Of a DNA stretch of 64,000 nucleotides, positions 28,317 through 37,204 are shown one piece after another. This DNA comes from Candidatus Iainarchaeum sp. (GTDB taxonomy: Archaea > Iainarchaeota > Iainarchaeia > Iainarchaeales > GCA-2688035): positions 1-64,000 of the forward strand of contig JAFCCO010000001.1 in the NCBI GenBank assembly GCA_017610175.1, in the 5' to 3' direction. Numbering within the stretch: position 1 is the stretch's first letter; the number at the start of each line of letters is the position of its first letter. Below the pieces are notes generated by a model. It did not search any database, was not told where the DNA came from, and worked only from the letters and a program-made list of their open reading frames with translations. A program made the position numbers and the translations under genes.

Positions 28317-28831
28317 TCAACAACAACTCCGAACTGGTCTTTCACAAACGCGATTGCGTCTTCCTTTCTAATCATGTGTTTCTTTCCAACTGACTTTTTT
28401 CTGATTTTTCTTTTCTTAACCCTGTAACCGGGTTTTGTAAGTGTTATTACAACGTCAAGACCGCGAATTCCAAGTGTCGGGTCGTACTTGATTCCGGGAA
28501 TATCAATGTATTCGTGTATTCCAAATGCAAAGTTTCCCTGCAAATCAAAGTTTTTCTTCAGGAGCGTGTTGTCTTTTGCTTCAAGTGTTCTTTTAAGCAG
28601 GTCTTTTGCGTCCTGTCCCCTAAGGGTTGTTTTCAATCCGATGGGGAGCCCGGGCCTAATTTCCCACTTGGGCTGTTTGACCTTGCACTTGGTCTGCACG
28701 GCTTTGGTTCCTGTAATCTTTTCCATAATCTTCTGTGCGCGCTTCATTTCGTCGCCGCTCTGCCCGACACCCATGTTTACAGTGACCTTCTCGATTTTGA
28801 TCTGCTTCATTGGATTTATGTTTTCATCCAT
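28313..28831 (-). CDS. rpl5: Ribosomal protein L5
   Basis: [38 protein letters not shown]. Confidence 0.93.
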   Translation of the reverse strand: MDENINPMKQIKIEKVTVNMGVGQSGDEMKRAQKIMEKITGTKAVQTKCKVKQPKWEIRPGLPIGLKTTLRGQDAKDLLKRTLEAKDNTLLKKNFDLQGNFAFGIHEYIDIPGIKYDPTLGIRGLDVVITLTKPGYRVKKRKIRKKSVGKKHMIRKEDAIAFVKDQFGVVVE

Positions 28832-28834
28832 TTA

Positions 28835-29557
28835 TTACACCTTTAAGTTAATCTCCGGCTTTTCCTTGCCCACAACGAATACGTTTTTTGCAACGGTTAG
28901 GAAGCTGCTGTCCTTTTCCTCAAGCTCAACAAGCCTGGGCCTTTTCATTGTTCCTTTCACAACTTCTTTGACTTTTGCAAGTTCACTTGCGTGCTCTCCT
29001 GCAACAATGTAAACTGTACTGCCTTTTCCAAGCTTAAGTTCTTTGGTTATTTTTTGTTCAGGCAGTGTTATGAGTATTGAGTCCCCTGGAACAAGGTCTG
29101 TTTTCTTCTCGGAGATTGTCCTTCCATCATTTGTTTCAAGCTGGATTATTCCCTTTTTGCCAGCTCTCTTCCCTGTTATTTTTGAAAGCTTTACTTTTGC
29201 TTCTTTTTCATCTATTTCCTGAAGCTGGAATCTTCCTCTTGAATCAAGGACAAGCCTGTATGCTTTCTTTTGCTCTGGAAGTGAGATGACATCAAACAAT
29301 CCCACTGCAAATTTTGTTGATTTTCTGGAAACGCCGTTTACGAGAACTGCTTTTCTTGCGAGTGCAATCTTTACTTCCCTAAGGTTTACTGCAAGGCCAA
29401 GCTTGTCCCTTATAATCAATCCAAGCGGCATGCTTCCTGCTTTCTTATGCTGGCCTGCTTTTGTATTAAGTATCCATTTGTGCTTCTTTCTCTCGATCTT
29501 TATGACTCGGGGGGCACTAAGCCTTTTCTGGGTCTTGTCTTCACCCTTTCTTGCCAT
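28835..29557 (-). CDS. rps4e: Ribosomal protein S4e
   Basis: LGLIIRDKLGLAVNLREVKIALARKAVLVNGVSRKSTKFAVGLFDVISLP. Confidence 0.92.
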   Translation of the reverse strand: MARKGEDKTQKRLSAPRVIKIERKKHKWILNTKAGQHKKAGSMPLGLIIRDKLGLAVNLREVKIALARKAVLVNGVSRKSTKFAVGLFDVISLPEQKKAYRLVLDSRGRFQLQEIDEKEAKVKLSKITGKRAGKKGIIQLETNDGRTISEKKTDLVPGDSILITLPEQKITKELKLGKGSTVYIVAGEHASELAKVKEVVKGTMKRPRLVELEEKDSSFLTVAKNVFVVGKEKPEINLKV

Positions 29558-30071
29558 CTTTCTTCACCTTCTTGGTTTCCTTTTTTGTTTTTTCAGCCGT
29601 TGGCTTTTCCTTTTTAACTGCTTTTGCCGGTTTCTTTTCGGTCGTTGCTTTTGCTGCGGGCTTTTCTTCTTTCTTTGCCTTTTTTTCTGTTGATGCTTCC
29701 TTCTTTTCAGCCTTTATTCCTTTGCCCGCGCGTCTTGCGTCACTTTTGTCAATGTCTGTAATCATGAGATTTGATGCATGCAGCGGCAGGGCTTTTTCTG
29801 TCCCGTCCGCTTTCTTTATCATAAGCTTTTCGAGGAATACCTGCATTTTCATGTAGTTCACTGATGCGACCTTTGCTTCTGTTCCCTTGTGCTTTCCCCT
29901 CATTACTCTGACTTGGTCTCCCTTTCTTAGCGAGAGTGACCTTTTTCCAAGGCTTTTTCTAAGCGGCTTGCTTAGGGTTGCTGAGATGCTCTTTTGCCTT
30001 TTGTGCATTGGCATCTTGTGGAATGCTCTCCTCTGCTTTTTTGGCTTGCTTGATTCTACCATTTTAATCAA
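29541..30071 (-). CDS. rpl24: Ribosomal protein L24 with KEA-rich C-terminal extension
   Basis: GDQVRVMRGKHKGTEAKVASVNYMKMQVFLEKLMIKKADGTE then AK/EK repeats. Confidence 0.91.
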   Translation of the reverse strand: MIKMVESSKPKKQRRAFHKMPMHKRQKSISATLSKPLRKSLGKRSLSLRKGDQVRVMRGKHKGTEAKVASVNYMKMQVFLEKLMIKKADGTEKALPLHASNLMITDIDKSDARRAGKGIKAEKKEASTEKKAKKEEKPAAKATTEKKPAKAVKKEKPTAEKTKKETKKVKKDGKKG

Positions 30072-30076
30072 CCTTT

Positions 30077-30475
30077 TTAGATTACTGCGCTTGCAAGGCC
30101 CGCTATCTTTGGCCAGCGCTCTCCTACTTCCTTTGCAACTACTCCCTTTACTTCACTTGCTTTCGGGAGCCCTTTTTCGTCAACGAGCACAACTGCGTTG
30201 TCCTCAAACATTACTCTCATTCCGTCAGGCCTTCTGTACGCCTGTTTTACTCTTACGACTACAGCCCTTTCAACCTTTTTTCTAACGTCAGGCCGGCCTT
30301 TTTTTATGACTACATTAACCATGTCTGCAATTCCTGCTTTTGGAAGCATTCTTTTTCTTCCCTTAAAGCCGATAACCGAGATTATTTCAACCTCTTTTGC
30401 CCCGCTGTTGTCAGTGCAAAAGCACCTGCTTTTCTGCTGCAGGCTTTTGGTTACCTTGCTGCTAATCGCTTTCAT
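30077..30475 (-). CDS. rpl14: Ribosomal protein L14
   Basis: CTDNSGAKEVEIISVIGFKGRKRMLPKAGIADMVNVVIKKGRPD. Confidence 0.94.
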   Translation of the reverse strand: MKAISSKVTKSLQQKSRCFCTDNSGAKEVEIISVIGFKGRKRMLPKAGIADMVNVVIKKGRPDVRKKVERAVVVRVKQAYRRPDGMRVMFEDNAVVLVDEKGLPKASEVKGVVAKEVGERWPKIAGLASAVI

Positions 30476-30781
30476 TTACTTTTTCGCCTCTTCCTTTGTC
30501 AAAATTTTTACAACCACAAAATTTTTGGTTTTGCTAAGTTTCCTTGTTTCTCCAACTTCAACCATGTCGCCCTCTTTTGCGTTGATGCATTCGGGGTTGT
30601 GTGCATAAATTCTTGAGCTGCTTTTTTTGTACCTTTCGTACTTTCGAAGGTATCTTACGAGTGTTCTTTCAACCGTAACGGTTTTTGTTGGCTTTGCGCT
30701 TACAACTTTTCCCACAATCACGTTTCCCCTAACTTTGAGTGTTCCGTGTGTAGGGCAGTTTACATCCTTGCATGTGCTCAT
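30476..30781 (-). CDS. rps17: Ribosomal protein S17
   Basis: VGKVVSAKPTKTVTVERTLVRYLRKYERYKKSSSRIYAHNPECINAKEGD. Confidence 0.92.
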   Translation of the reverse strand: MSTCKDVNCPTHGTLKVRGNVIVGKVVSAKPTKTVTVERTLVRYLRKYERYKKSSSRIYAHNPECINAKEGDMVEVGETRKLSKTKNFVVVKILTKEEAKK

Positions 30782-31080
30782 AGCCTTTTCCTCCAAGCAA
30801 GCTTTATGCGGTCCTCAGGCCTTGCCACAATGTCTTTTCCGTTCATGACAAACCTTTCGTCCCCAAGCTCTACCTCGAAGAGGTTATTGTCTTTGGGAAC
30901 TCTTTTTAACCCGGCCTGGGTTTCCAGCATAATCAAATTTTTTGTTTCGTCCACAATCAATCCCTTCAATCCAATTCCTGATTTTCCTTTTCCTAATTCA
31001 ACCTTTGTTTTTAATCCAATCAATTCATGCCCGTAAATGTTCTCTTTTGTTATCCTGTAATTTTTTCCTTTAAGCATCAA
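30778..31080 (-). CDS. rnp1: Ribonuclease P protein component 1 (Rnp1/Rpp29)
   Basis: ELIGLKTKVE...GIGLKGLIVDETKNLIMLE; syntenic between S17 and SUI1. Confidence 0.88.
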   Translation of the reverse strand: MMLKGKNYRITKENIYGHELIGLKTKVELGKGKSGIGLKGLIVDETKNLIMLETQAGLKRVPKDNNLFEVELGDERFVMNGKDIVARPEDRIKLAWRKRL

Positions 31081-31372
31081 TCAATTCCTCTTTGAATCCT
31101 CTTTTTACCAGGAGTTCCTTCACCTTTTTTCGGTGTTCGCCTTGAAGTGTTATCTCACCGCTTTTTAGCGCACCGCCGCATGCAAGGGTCTTCTTCAAAT
31201 CCTTTAGGATTCCAAGGGGGTCCATGTCGCTTTCCAGTCCGCTTACGAGAGTAACAATTTTTCCAAAACGTCTCCTGTCAACTCTTATCTTAATTTTTTG
31301 CTCTTCCTTTGCAATCTCCTGGCAGACACACATGTCTTTTGGGAGACCACATTTAGGACAAGTTTCCTCCAT
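31070..31372 (-). CDS. SUI1/eIF1-like translation initiation factor
   Basis: Zn-binding N-terminus CPKCGLPKDMCVC; KIRVDRRRFGKIVTLVSGLESD...LKKTLACGGALK. Confidence 0.92.
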   Translation of the reverse strand: MEETCPKCGLPKDMCVCQEIAKEEQKIKIRVDRRRFGKIVTLVSGLESDMDPLGILKDLKKTLACGGALKSGEITLQGEHRKKVKELLVKRGFKEELIDA

Positions 31373-31382
31373 TTTGTAAGGG

Positions 31383-31607
31383 TCACCTCTTGGCTTTTGC
31401 CTTCTCCTTTGTTTGTTTTTTGTTCTTTTCGTTGATAACTGTTAAAATTTTTGCTATTGATTTTTTGACACTGTTAATTTTTCCCGGGTTTTCAGGGCGT
31501 GTTCCGCCTGCCACAAGGGCTTTTTCTTTTGCAAGCTCTGCCTTTAGCTCTACAACCTTTTCCTTGGCTGCTTCAACATCCATTGCCCTAATTTCCGCAA
31601 TCTTCAT
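31383..31607 (-). CDS. rpl29: Ribosomal protein L29
   Basis: ELKAELAKEKALVAGGTRPENPGKINSVKKSIAKILTV. Confidence 0.9.
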   Translation of the reverse strand: MKIAEIRAMDVEAAKEKVVELKAELAKEKALVAGGTRPENPGKINSVKKSIAKILTVINEKNKKQTKEKAKAKR

Positions 31608-31618
31608 TTAGAAAACCC

Positions 31619-32617
31619 CTACTTTTTCTCCTCTGTTTTCTTTTCTTCTTTCACTGTTTTTTCTTTTTTCTCGGTTTTTGCCTCTTTCTTCTCTTCTTTT
31701 GCTTCGGGTTTGGCAACTTCTTTTTTTTCTTCAGCCTTTTTCCCTTCCTTGGTTTCGGCTTTCTTTTCCTTCACAGGCTTTTCTTCTTTCTTTTCCTTTT
31801 TCTCAGCCTTCTCGTCCTTTGGCTTTTCCTTCTTATCCTCTGCCTTCTTCTCTTCCTTCACTGCCTTTTCTTTCTTCTCGGCTTTTGGCTTTTCTTCTTT
31901 GGCATTGGTTTCTTCCTTTTTTTCCTCTTTTGCCTCGGGCTTTGTTTCCTCGGTTGCTTCTGCCTTTGCTTCCTCAGCCAGCTTCTCCGCTTCCTCGGTT
32001 TCAACTGTGAGTGATGCGTTTATAATTTCCTCAATGTTAATCTTGTCCGGGAAGACCACGCCTGGCCTGATAATCCTAAGTTTTATTCCGATTGCTCCCG
32101 CCTTCGGATATGCGCTTGCCTTTGCGTAGTCAACGAGCTCGGTCTGGTTTCCGACCTTTTTCATGTAGCCCTCTGCGATTCTCTGCTTTCTTTTTCTTCC
32201 GCCTTTTCCTGCAAGCTTTCCTTTGAGCACGAGCTCAGCCCCCTGTGCCCCTGCGTCCATAATGTCCTTAACTGTTCTGAATGCAACGCTTCTCCAGCTA
32301 AATCCCCTTTCAAGCAGTGCAGCCATCTTGTTCACGATTGCTGTTGCGTTGAGTGAAGCGTGCGGCACTTCCTGAATTTCAAGCTGTGGGTTGTCTATTC
32401 CGAATTTTTTGCCAATTGTTTCTGTTAATTGCCTGATGTTCTGCCCCTCTTTTCCGATTGCAAGGCCCGGGCGCGCAACGTTGAGCACAATTCTTGTCAC
32501 CAGCGGGGTTTTGACTATTGCAAGGTCTGTGAATCCTGCCCTTTCAAGCTCTTTTTTGAGATAGTTCTCGAGCTCAACTTTTCTTATGCCCTGTTTTATG
32601 AAAAATCTTTCAATCAT
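31619..32617 (-). CDS. rps3: Ribosomal protein S3 with about 125 aa K/E-rich C-terminal extension
   Basis: KH domain RPGLAIGKEGQNIRQLTETIGKKFG; tail KEEKKEAKTEKKEKTVKEEKK. Confidence 0.93.
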   Translation of the reverse strand: MIERFFIKQGIRKVELENYLKKELERAGFTDLAIVKTPLVTRIVLNVARPGLAIGKEGQNIRQLTETIGKKFGIDNPQLEIQEVPHASLNATAIVNKMAALLERGFSWRSVAFRTVKDIMDAGAQGAELVLKGKLAGKGGRKRKQRIAEGYMKKVGNQTELVDYAKASAYPKAGAIGIKLRIIRPGVVFPDKINIEEIINASLTVETEEAEKLAEEAKAEATEETKPEAKEEKKEETNAKEEKPKAEKKEKAVKEEKKAEDKKEKPKDEKAEKKEKKEEKPVKEKKAETKEGKKAEEKKEVAKPEAKEEKKEAKTEKKEKTVKEEKKTEEKK

Positions 32618-33081
32618 TTTACTTCCCTCACAATGACCTCAATGTGTGTGGCCTTTCTCTTCCTTCTTTTTCCGGCAATTCTTCCCTTTGGCTGGAAACT
32701 GTATCTGGAAAAGCCCTGTGATGCAAACGTATGCACAATAAGCAGCTTTTCTGTGTCAAGCCCCTTAAAGTCTGCGTTTGATTTTACGCTTTCCAAAAGA
32801 CTGATGAATGCTGTGCACGGCTTTTTAGGGTATCTTCCCGATTTTACGCCGCTTTTGCTTTCTCCTTTTCGGTGTGCAACTTTTCTGTTGAACTTTTTCA
32901 ATGGCAGGAAATCCTCGTGCGCGAGAACTCTTTCAAGGAAGGCTTCTGCTTTGTTAAGCGGCTTTCCCCTGATTTCGCGGCAGATTTCCGTTGCATACTT
33001 TAGCGAGATATTGCTGTTTGCTGTAAAAGCCCTTGCTGTGCTTTCTCCTGCAATTTCCGCCTGGTATGTTTTTTTCACCAT
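32614..33081 (-). CDS. rpl22: Ribosomal protein L22
   Basis: SLKYATEICREIRGKPLNKAEAFLERVLAHEDFLP. Confidence 0.92.
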   Translation of the reverse strand: MVKKTYQAEIAGESTARAFTANSNISLKYATEICREIRGKPLNKAEAFLERVLAHEDFLPLKKFNRKVAHRKGESKSGVKSGRYPKKPCTAFISLLESVKSNADFKGLDTEKLLIVHTFASQGFSRYSFQPKGRIAGKRRKRKATHIEVIVREVK

Positions 33082-33085
33082 TTTA

Positions 33086-33493
33086 TCATCCTCTTGCTGT
33101 TATTGCTGTGCTGCTCTTTGTTGCGCCAATTCCTGCCTTTCCGTGCGAGAGCTTCTTCCTTGTAAGGGCCATTTCCCCAAGGTAGTGTCCGAGCATTTGT
33201 GGCATAATTTCAACGTTTTCAAAGCTGTGCCCGTTGTAAACAGCAAACTTCAATCCAATCATTGCTGGAATTATAACTGTGTCCCTTTTGTGTGTCCTAA
33301 TTGCTTTTGGCGGCTTCTCATTGCCAAGCTGTGCTCTTGATGCCTCAATTTTCTTCAGGAACTTTTTGTCAAAGCCCCTTTCAAGGCTTCTTCTTGCCCT
33401 TGCGTTTGCAAGTGCTGCAAATGCCTTGAGGTCCATTTGCTGCAGTTCCTCAATTGACTTTCCCATGAATGCGAATTCTTTTTTTGCCATCAA
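33086..33493 (-). CDS. rps19: Ribosomal protein S19
   Basis: RTHKRDTVIIPAMIGLKFAVYNGHSFENVEIMPQMLGHYLGEMALTRK. Confidence 0.93.
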   Translation of the reverse strand: MMAKKEFAFMGKSIEELQQMDLKAFAALANARARRSLERGFDKKFLKKIEASRAQLGNEKPPKAIRTHKRDTVIIPAMIGLKFAVYNGHSFENVEIMPQMLGHYLGEMALTRKKLSHGKAGIGATKSSTAITARG

Positions 33494-33499
33494 ACCACC

Positions 33500-34219
33500 T
33501 TACTTCTTTCTCCTTCCTGTTCTCCTTGATGCAATGTTTCCGACCTTTCTTCCCGGGTGTGCGTGCCTGCTTGTGCTCTTGCTTTTTCCTGCGTGATGCT
33601 GGCTTCCACCGAACGGGTGTGATCCTGCGTTCATTGCCACCCCCCTGTTGGTTGGGTATGGCCTTGACTTTGACTTCATCTGTCTCCATTTGTTTCCTGC
33701 TTTTACGAATGGCTTTTCTGTTCTGCCTCCGCCTGAAACACAGCCAATTGTTGCCCTTGCCCTAAGGTCAATTGGTTTTGTTTTTCCGCTTGGCATTTTT
33801 AAGTAAGCGCTTTTTGCGTCCTTTGTTGTGAGCAAAGCGTAAATTCCGCTTCCCCTTACAAAGCTTCCGCCGTCTCCTGGGATTTTTTCAACGTTGAAAA
33901 TCGGGCATCCCTCCGGGATGTTTGCAAGCGGGAGTGTGTTTCCGATTGCAATTGCTGCATCTTTTCCGTAGGTAATTTCCTGCCCAATCTTAATCCCTTC
34001 TGCCGCAACAACGTATTCTGAAGCGTTGTTTTCAAACAAAATTTCGGCTATAATTGTGTTTCTTCCGTTTTCCTTAATCAAGTTTACAACCTGGCCTTTT
34101 AGCGCTGCATTTTTCTGCAGGTCATCGTAACTAATGTAGTTTGAGTCAATCCCTTTTGCTTTGGCCCTGAAAGTGCTTCCGCCCTTTCCGCGTCTTTGGT
34201 GTTTTAGTCTGTCACCCAT
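33500..34219 (-). CDS. rpl2: Ribosomal protein L2
   Basis: RGKGGSTFRAKAKG..., GVAMNAGSHPFGGSQHHAGKSKSTSRHAHPGRKVG. Confidence 0.94.
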   Translation of the reverse strand: MGDRLKHQRRGKGGSTFRAKAKGIDSNYISYDDLQKNAALKGQVVNLIKENGRNTIIAEILFENNASEYVVAAEGIKIGQEITYGKDAAIAIGNTLPLANIPEGCPIFNVEKIPGDGGSFVRGSGIYALLTTKDAKSAYLKMPSGKTKPIDLRARATIGCVSGGGRTEKPFVKAGNKWRQMKSKSRPYPTNRGVAMNAGSHPFGGSQHHAGKSKSTSRHAHPGRKVGNIASRRTGRRKK

Positions 34220-34494
34220 TACAATACACCCAGTTTTGTTGCCAGTTCGTCTGCCTTAAACTTTTTGTTAATCTTTACAATTGCTTTCTTTCGTCCCTTT
34301 CTGTCGTTTAGGACCTGTATTCGGTCAACCTTTATTTCATAATTTTTTTCAACAGCGGCCTTAATATTGTCCTTGTTTGCCTTTGGGTTTACAATAAAGC
34401 ACATCTTGTTGTCTGATTCAATCATTCCGATTGCCTTTTCTGTAATCAATGGGTATAATACCACTTCATATGTTTCAAGCTTTTTCTGATTCAT
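34219..34494 (-). CDS. rpl23: Ribosomal protein L23
   Basis: VLYPLITEKAIGMIESDNKMCFIVNPKANKDNIKAAVEKNYEIKVDRI. Confidence 0.92.
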   Translation of the reverse strand: MNQKKLETYEVVLYPLITEKAIGMIESDNKMCFIVNPKANKDNIKAAVEKNYEIKVDRIQVLNDRKGRKKAIVKINKKFKADELATKLGVL

Positions 34495-35294
34495 GCCTTT
34501 TCACCAAAGTATTTTATTGCGTCCTCGGTCCAAACAACAAGCCTTCCTGGAACGCAGCCTGGTGCAAGAAGCTCTGTGTTCAGGCTTACTGCTGTGCTTA
34601 TGTCGACTCCTGGAATGTTTCTTGCCGCTTTGTAAATTTTTGAATTTTCTTTTGTAACTATGAGCACGCTTTTCTTCTGCTTTTTTGTTCTGCCCCTCTG
34701 CTTTCCCTTTCCGCTTCTTGGCCTGCATTTGTTTCTTGCGTTTTCAATGTCTGCTCCAAGGTTGAGTGCGTCAAGGACCTTGAGAATTTCCTTTGTTTTT
34801 GCAATTTCCTCGAATTTGTCCTCTACAACTATTGGAAGCTTTATTTTTCCGTCAACAACATGCCTTGCTTCCACAAGTGCCATGTTTGTGCTTGCCCCTA
34901 TTGCGCTGATTAATGCCTTCTTCTTTTCCTTTTTGTTAATCTCTTCTGCAATTATCTTCTCAGCCTTTGGAGGGTGTGCTCTTGCGCCTCCAACGGCCTG
35001 CGGGACACGCCCCACTCTCCCGTAAAGCAAGTGCTTTCTGTTCTTGAATCTTGGAAGCCTTGCTTTTCCAACGTTAATTGTTCTTTCAGAGCGGATTTTG
35101 TGCCTGTTTGACACTGCGACTGCCGTGTTGTCGCGCCCTGCCCTTGGGTTTGTTCCCTTTGGCTGCTTTTGCTTGCTCTGGCTGCTTAGAACAGCTCTTT
35201 TAATCAGTTCCTTGTTGAGGCTTGCTTCAAAGGCTTTTGGAAGCTCTATCTCTTTCTTTGCCTTGCCGTCTATTGTGTATACTGTGGCCTTCAT
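34491..35294 (-). CDS. rpl4: Ribosomal protein L4
   Basis: GTNPRAGRDNTAVAVSNRHKIRSERTINVGKARLPRFKNRKHLLYGRVGRVPQAVGGARAHPP. Confidence 0.93.
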   Translation of the reverse strand: MKATVYTIDGKAKKEIELPKAFEASLNKELIKRAVLSSQSKQKQPKGTNPRAGRDNTAVAVSNRHKIRSERTINVGKARLPRFKNRKHLLYGRVGRVPQAVGGARAHPPKAEKIIAEEINKKEKKKALISAIGASTNMALVEARHVVDGKIKLPIVVEDKFEEIAKTKEILKVLDALNLGADIENARNKCRPRSGKGKQRGRTKKQKKSVLIVTKENSKIYKAARNIPGVDISTAVSLNTELLAPGCVPGRLVVWTEDAIKYFGEKA

Positions 35295-36445
35295 TTCTTT
35301 TCACCCTTTACTGCCTCTGCAATCTCGTCAGCAACGCTTTTGGTTTCCTTTTTCTTTTCCTTTTCAAGCGTAACTTTTGAGGTTACCTTTTCCTCTAATC
35401 CAACAACCTGGCCCTTTACAGGCTTGGTTGCAATAAAGTCAATTCCTTCAATTTTGTGCTTTTCCCTTGAGATTTTCCTAATGTTCTTTCTCAATGCAAT
35501 TACCCTTTTTGCAGGACCTGGAACGCTTCCGCCAATTATTACATAGCTGTTCTTGACTGTTCCGTATTTTTTAAAGCCTTCTGCCGGATTGATTTCTTCC
35601 GGCTTGTCGCTGATTTTGATAATCTTTTTGTTGAGCTCTGTCCTGTTGTGGTATCCCATCTGCCCTGGCCTTGGAACCGTCCACATTACGGTGCTTGGGT
35701 TCCACGGGCCGATGCTTCCAACAACCCTTCTTTTCTTTGCTTTAGGGCGGTGGATTTTTACTCCAAACCTTTTTACAACACCCTGCATTCCCTTTCCTTT
35801 TGTGACACCCTTAACATCTATAAATTCAAATTCTTCGAAAACGTCTGTTACTGCGATATCGTTTCCAAGAAGTTCTTTTGCAGAAGCAAGTTGCTGTTCT
35901 GCGTTTCCTGAGAGCGCAATTTCGCTTACATCAGGGGTCTTTTTTGGCAGGCCTGCAAGTGCCGGCTGTGAGTGTGCAAGCAGTACAACGTAGGAGAGTT
36001 GGTCTTTAATAGCGTCAATGTCTTCAAAGCTCTTGGCTTTCTTTTCCTTTTTCTCTTTCTTTCCAACTTTCTTCTTAAAATTAGGCATTTTTCTAAGCAG
36101 GGCTTTTTCCTGCTTTTCCGCGTAAACGTCAATTGCTGCTGCGGTTCCGTATGCTTTCTCTGATTTTGTGTAGGCCCTTACCCCAAATATTTTCATTGGG
36201 GGAACCTCAACAACTGTTACAGGGATGTTAATGTCCTGCCCGAAAGTAACTCCTTTTTCGTGTGAGTTCTTTCCAATAATGTGGGTCATTCCAACTTTGT
36301 AACCCAAGAAATTAGCCGGCTTTGATTTTGTGCCGTCTTCAACAGTTTCGCTTTTAATTGAGCTAAAGCTAGGCCTTTCTCTCGCTGCCTTTTTGCGTGG
36401 GTAATACCCAAGGCTTCCCGCTCTTGGCTTGTGCTTTTTGGCCAT
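35291..36445 (-). CDS. rpl3: Ribosomal protein L3
   Basis: HKPRAGSLGYYPRKKAARERPSF..., GKGMQGVVKRFGVK, GQMGYHNRTELNKKI. Confidence 0.94.
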   Translation of the reverse strand: MAKKHKPRAGSLGYYPRKKAARERPSFSSIKSETVEDGTKSKPANFLGYKVGMTHIIGKNSHEKGVTFGQDINIPVTVVEVPPMKIFGVRAYTKSEKAYGTAAAIDVYAEKQEKALLRKMPNFKKKVGKKEKKEKKAKSFEDIDAIKDQLSYVVLLAHSQPALAGLPKKTPDVSEIALSGNAEQQLASAKELLGNDIAVTDVFEEFEFIDVKGVTKGKGMQGVVKRFGVKIHRPKAKKRRVVGSIGPWNPSTVMWTVPRPGQMGYHNRTELNKKIIKISDKPEEINPAEGFKKYGTVKNSYVIIGGSVPGPAKRVIALRKNIRKISREKHKIEGIDFIATKPVKGQVVGLEEKVTSKVTLEKEKKKETKSVADEIAEAVKGEKK

Positions 36446-36474
36446 TGACTCACCTAATGCTAAATTGCTTTATA

Positions 36475-36608
36475 CCCTACGGAAACACCAGTGTAGGGCA
36501 AAAATAGCCAACGAGGATAAAAATCGCTTATTGGCATTTACATCCATGCCGGTTCGGCGCAAATGCAGTGTGCAATATTACTATCTACCATCTGGAAAGC
36601 TTTAAAAA
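36475..36608 (-). promoter_or_regulatory. S10-operon promoter plus structured 5' leader candidate
   Basis: TATA-like CTTTTTAAAG (36600-36608) followed by hairpins GCATTT...AAATGC (36534-36566, inner GCCG-AAC-CGGC) and CCCTAC...GTAGGG (36475-36498) before the L3 ATG. Confidence 0.5.
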
Positions 36609-36612
36609 GGAA

Positions 36613-37068
36613 TCATTGGCGGCGTTTCCTGCGTTTTGAAAGCTCCCTATCGATTCCGCCGAGCTTCTTTCTCATCGGGATATCGTTGATGCTTTTTCCA
36701 AGTGCTTCCGCAGATTCATACTGTGGTTTTAGCCCTTCTGGGCCACGCCTGTCCTCTAAACCTGCTCTTCTTTCCCCTTTGCGCCTGTCTGTAAAGCAAA
36801 CTATTCCTTTATCTGTTTCAAGGTAATTGCTTATTTTTCTCTTGTCAATTTTTCCGTCTTTATATTGGACATGATAACAGCCGGCCTTTTCGTTCCAGGT
36901 AATTCTTGCGTCCTTTGGGGCAATCCACTCCGCTCTCCTGTCTTTCGAAGAAGCCCTTCTCTGGCTTTGGCGCCTTGCGGTTCCCGCTCTTCTGTCCTCA
37001 ATTCGCCTCACTTCAACAGGGGGGTGGGCGGTTTTGTCGATTATTTTGATTATGCGTTTTTTGGGCAT
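36613..37068 (-). CDS. Hypothetical protein with repeated RR/DRR dyad motifs
   Basis: RRIEDRRAGTARRQSQRRASSKDRR ... DRRKGERRAGLEDRR. Confidence 0.75.
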   Translation of the reverse strand: MPKKRIIKIIDKTAHPPVEVRRIEDRRAGTARRQSQRRASSKDRRAEWIAPKDARITWNEKAGCYHVQYKDGKIDKRKISNYLETDKGIVCFTDRRKGERRAGLEDRRGPEGLKPQYESAEALGKSINDIPMRKKLGGIDRELSKRRKRRQ

Positions 37069-37156
37069 GCTATTTAATTAGAGTTTTTGAAGTTTAAAAA
37101 TGCAGTATAGGGTGGACTTTTATGGGTGTTTTAGGGGGGTCTTTAGAATTGGAAAA

Positions 37157-37182
37157 AAAGAAATTGTCGGGGCTTTCGCCCC
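37157..37182 (-). terminator. GC hairpin with GAAA tetraloop followed by T-rich tract
   Basis: Minus strand GGGGC-GAAA-GCCCC then GACAATTTCTTTTTTTCC, downstream of the 37205 gene. Confidence 0.6.
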
Positions 37183-37204
37183 TTTTGTTTAACGGTTTTC
37201 TTCC

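Noticed and set aside
31640-31990. Repeat array/CRISPR-like appearance of periodic CTTTTTCTTCT units
   Set aside because: In-frame low-complexity K/E codons in the S3 tail; no spacer/repeat structure.
32429-33340. 303-aa plus-strand ORF
   Set aside because: Antisense to S3/L22/S19, which are clear; composition is a shadow of Lys/Glu-rich coding on the other strand.
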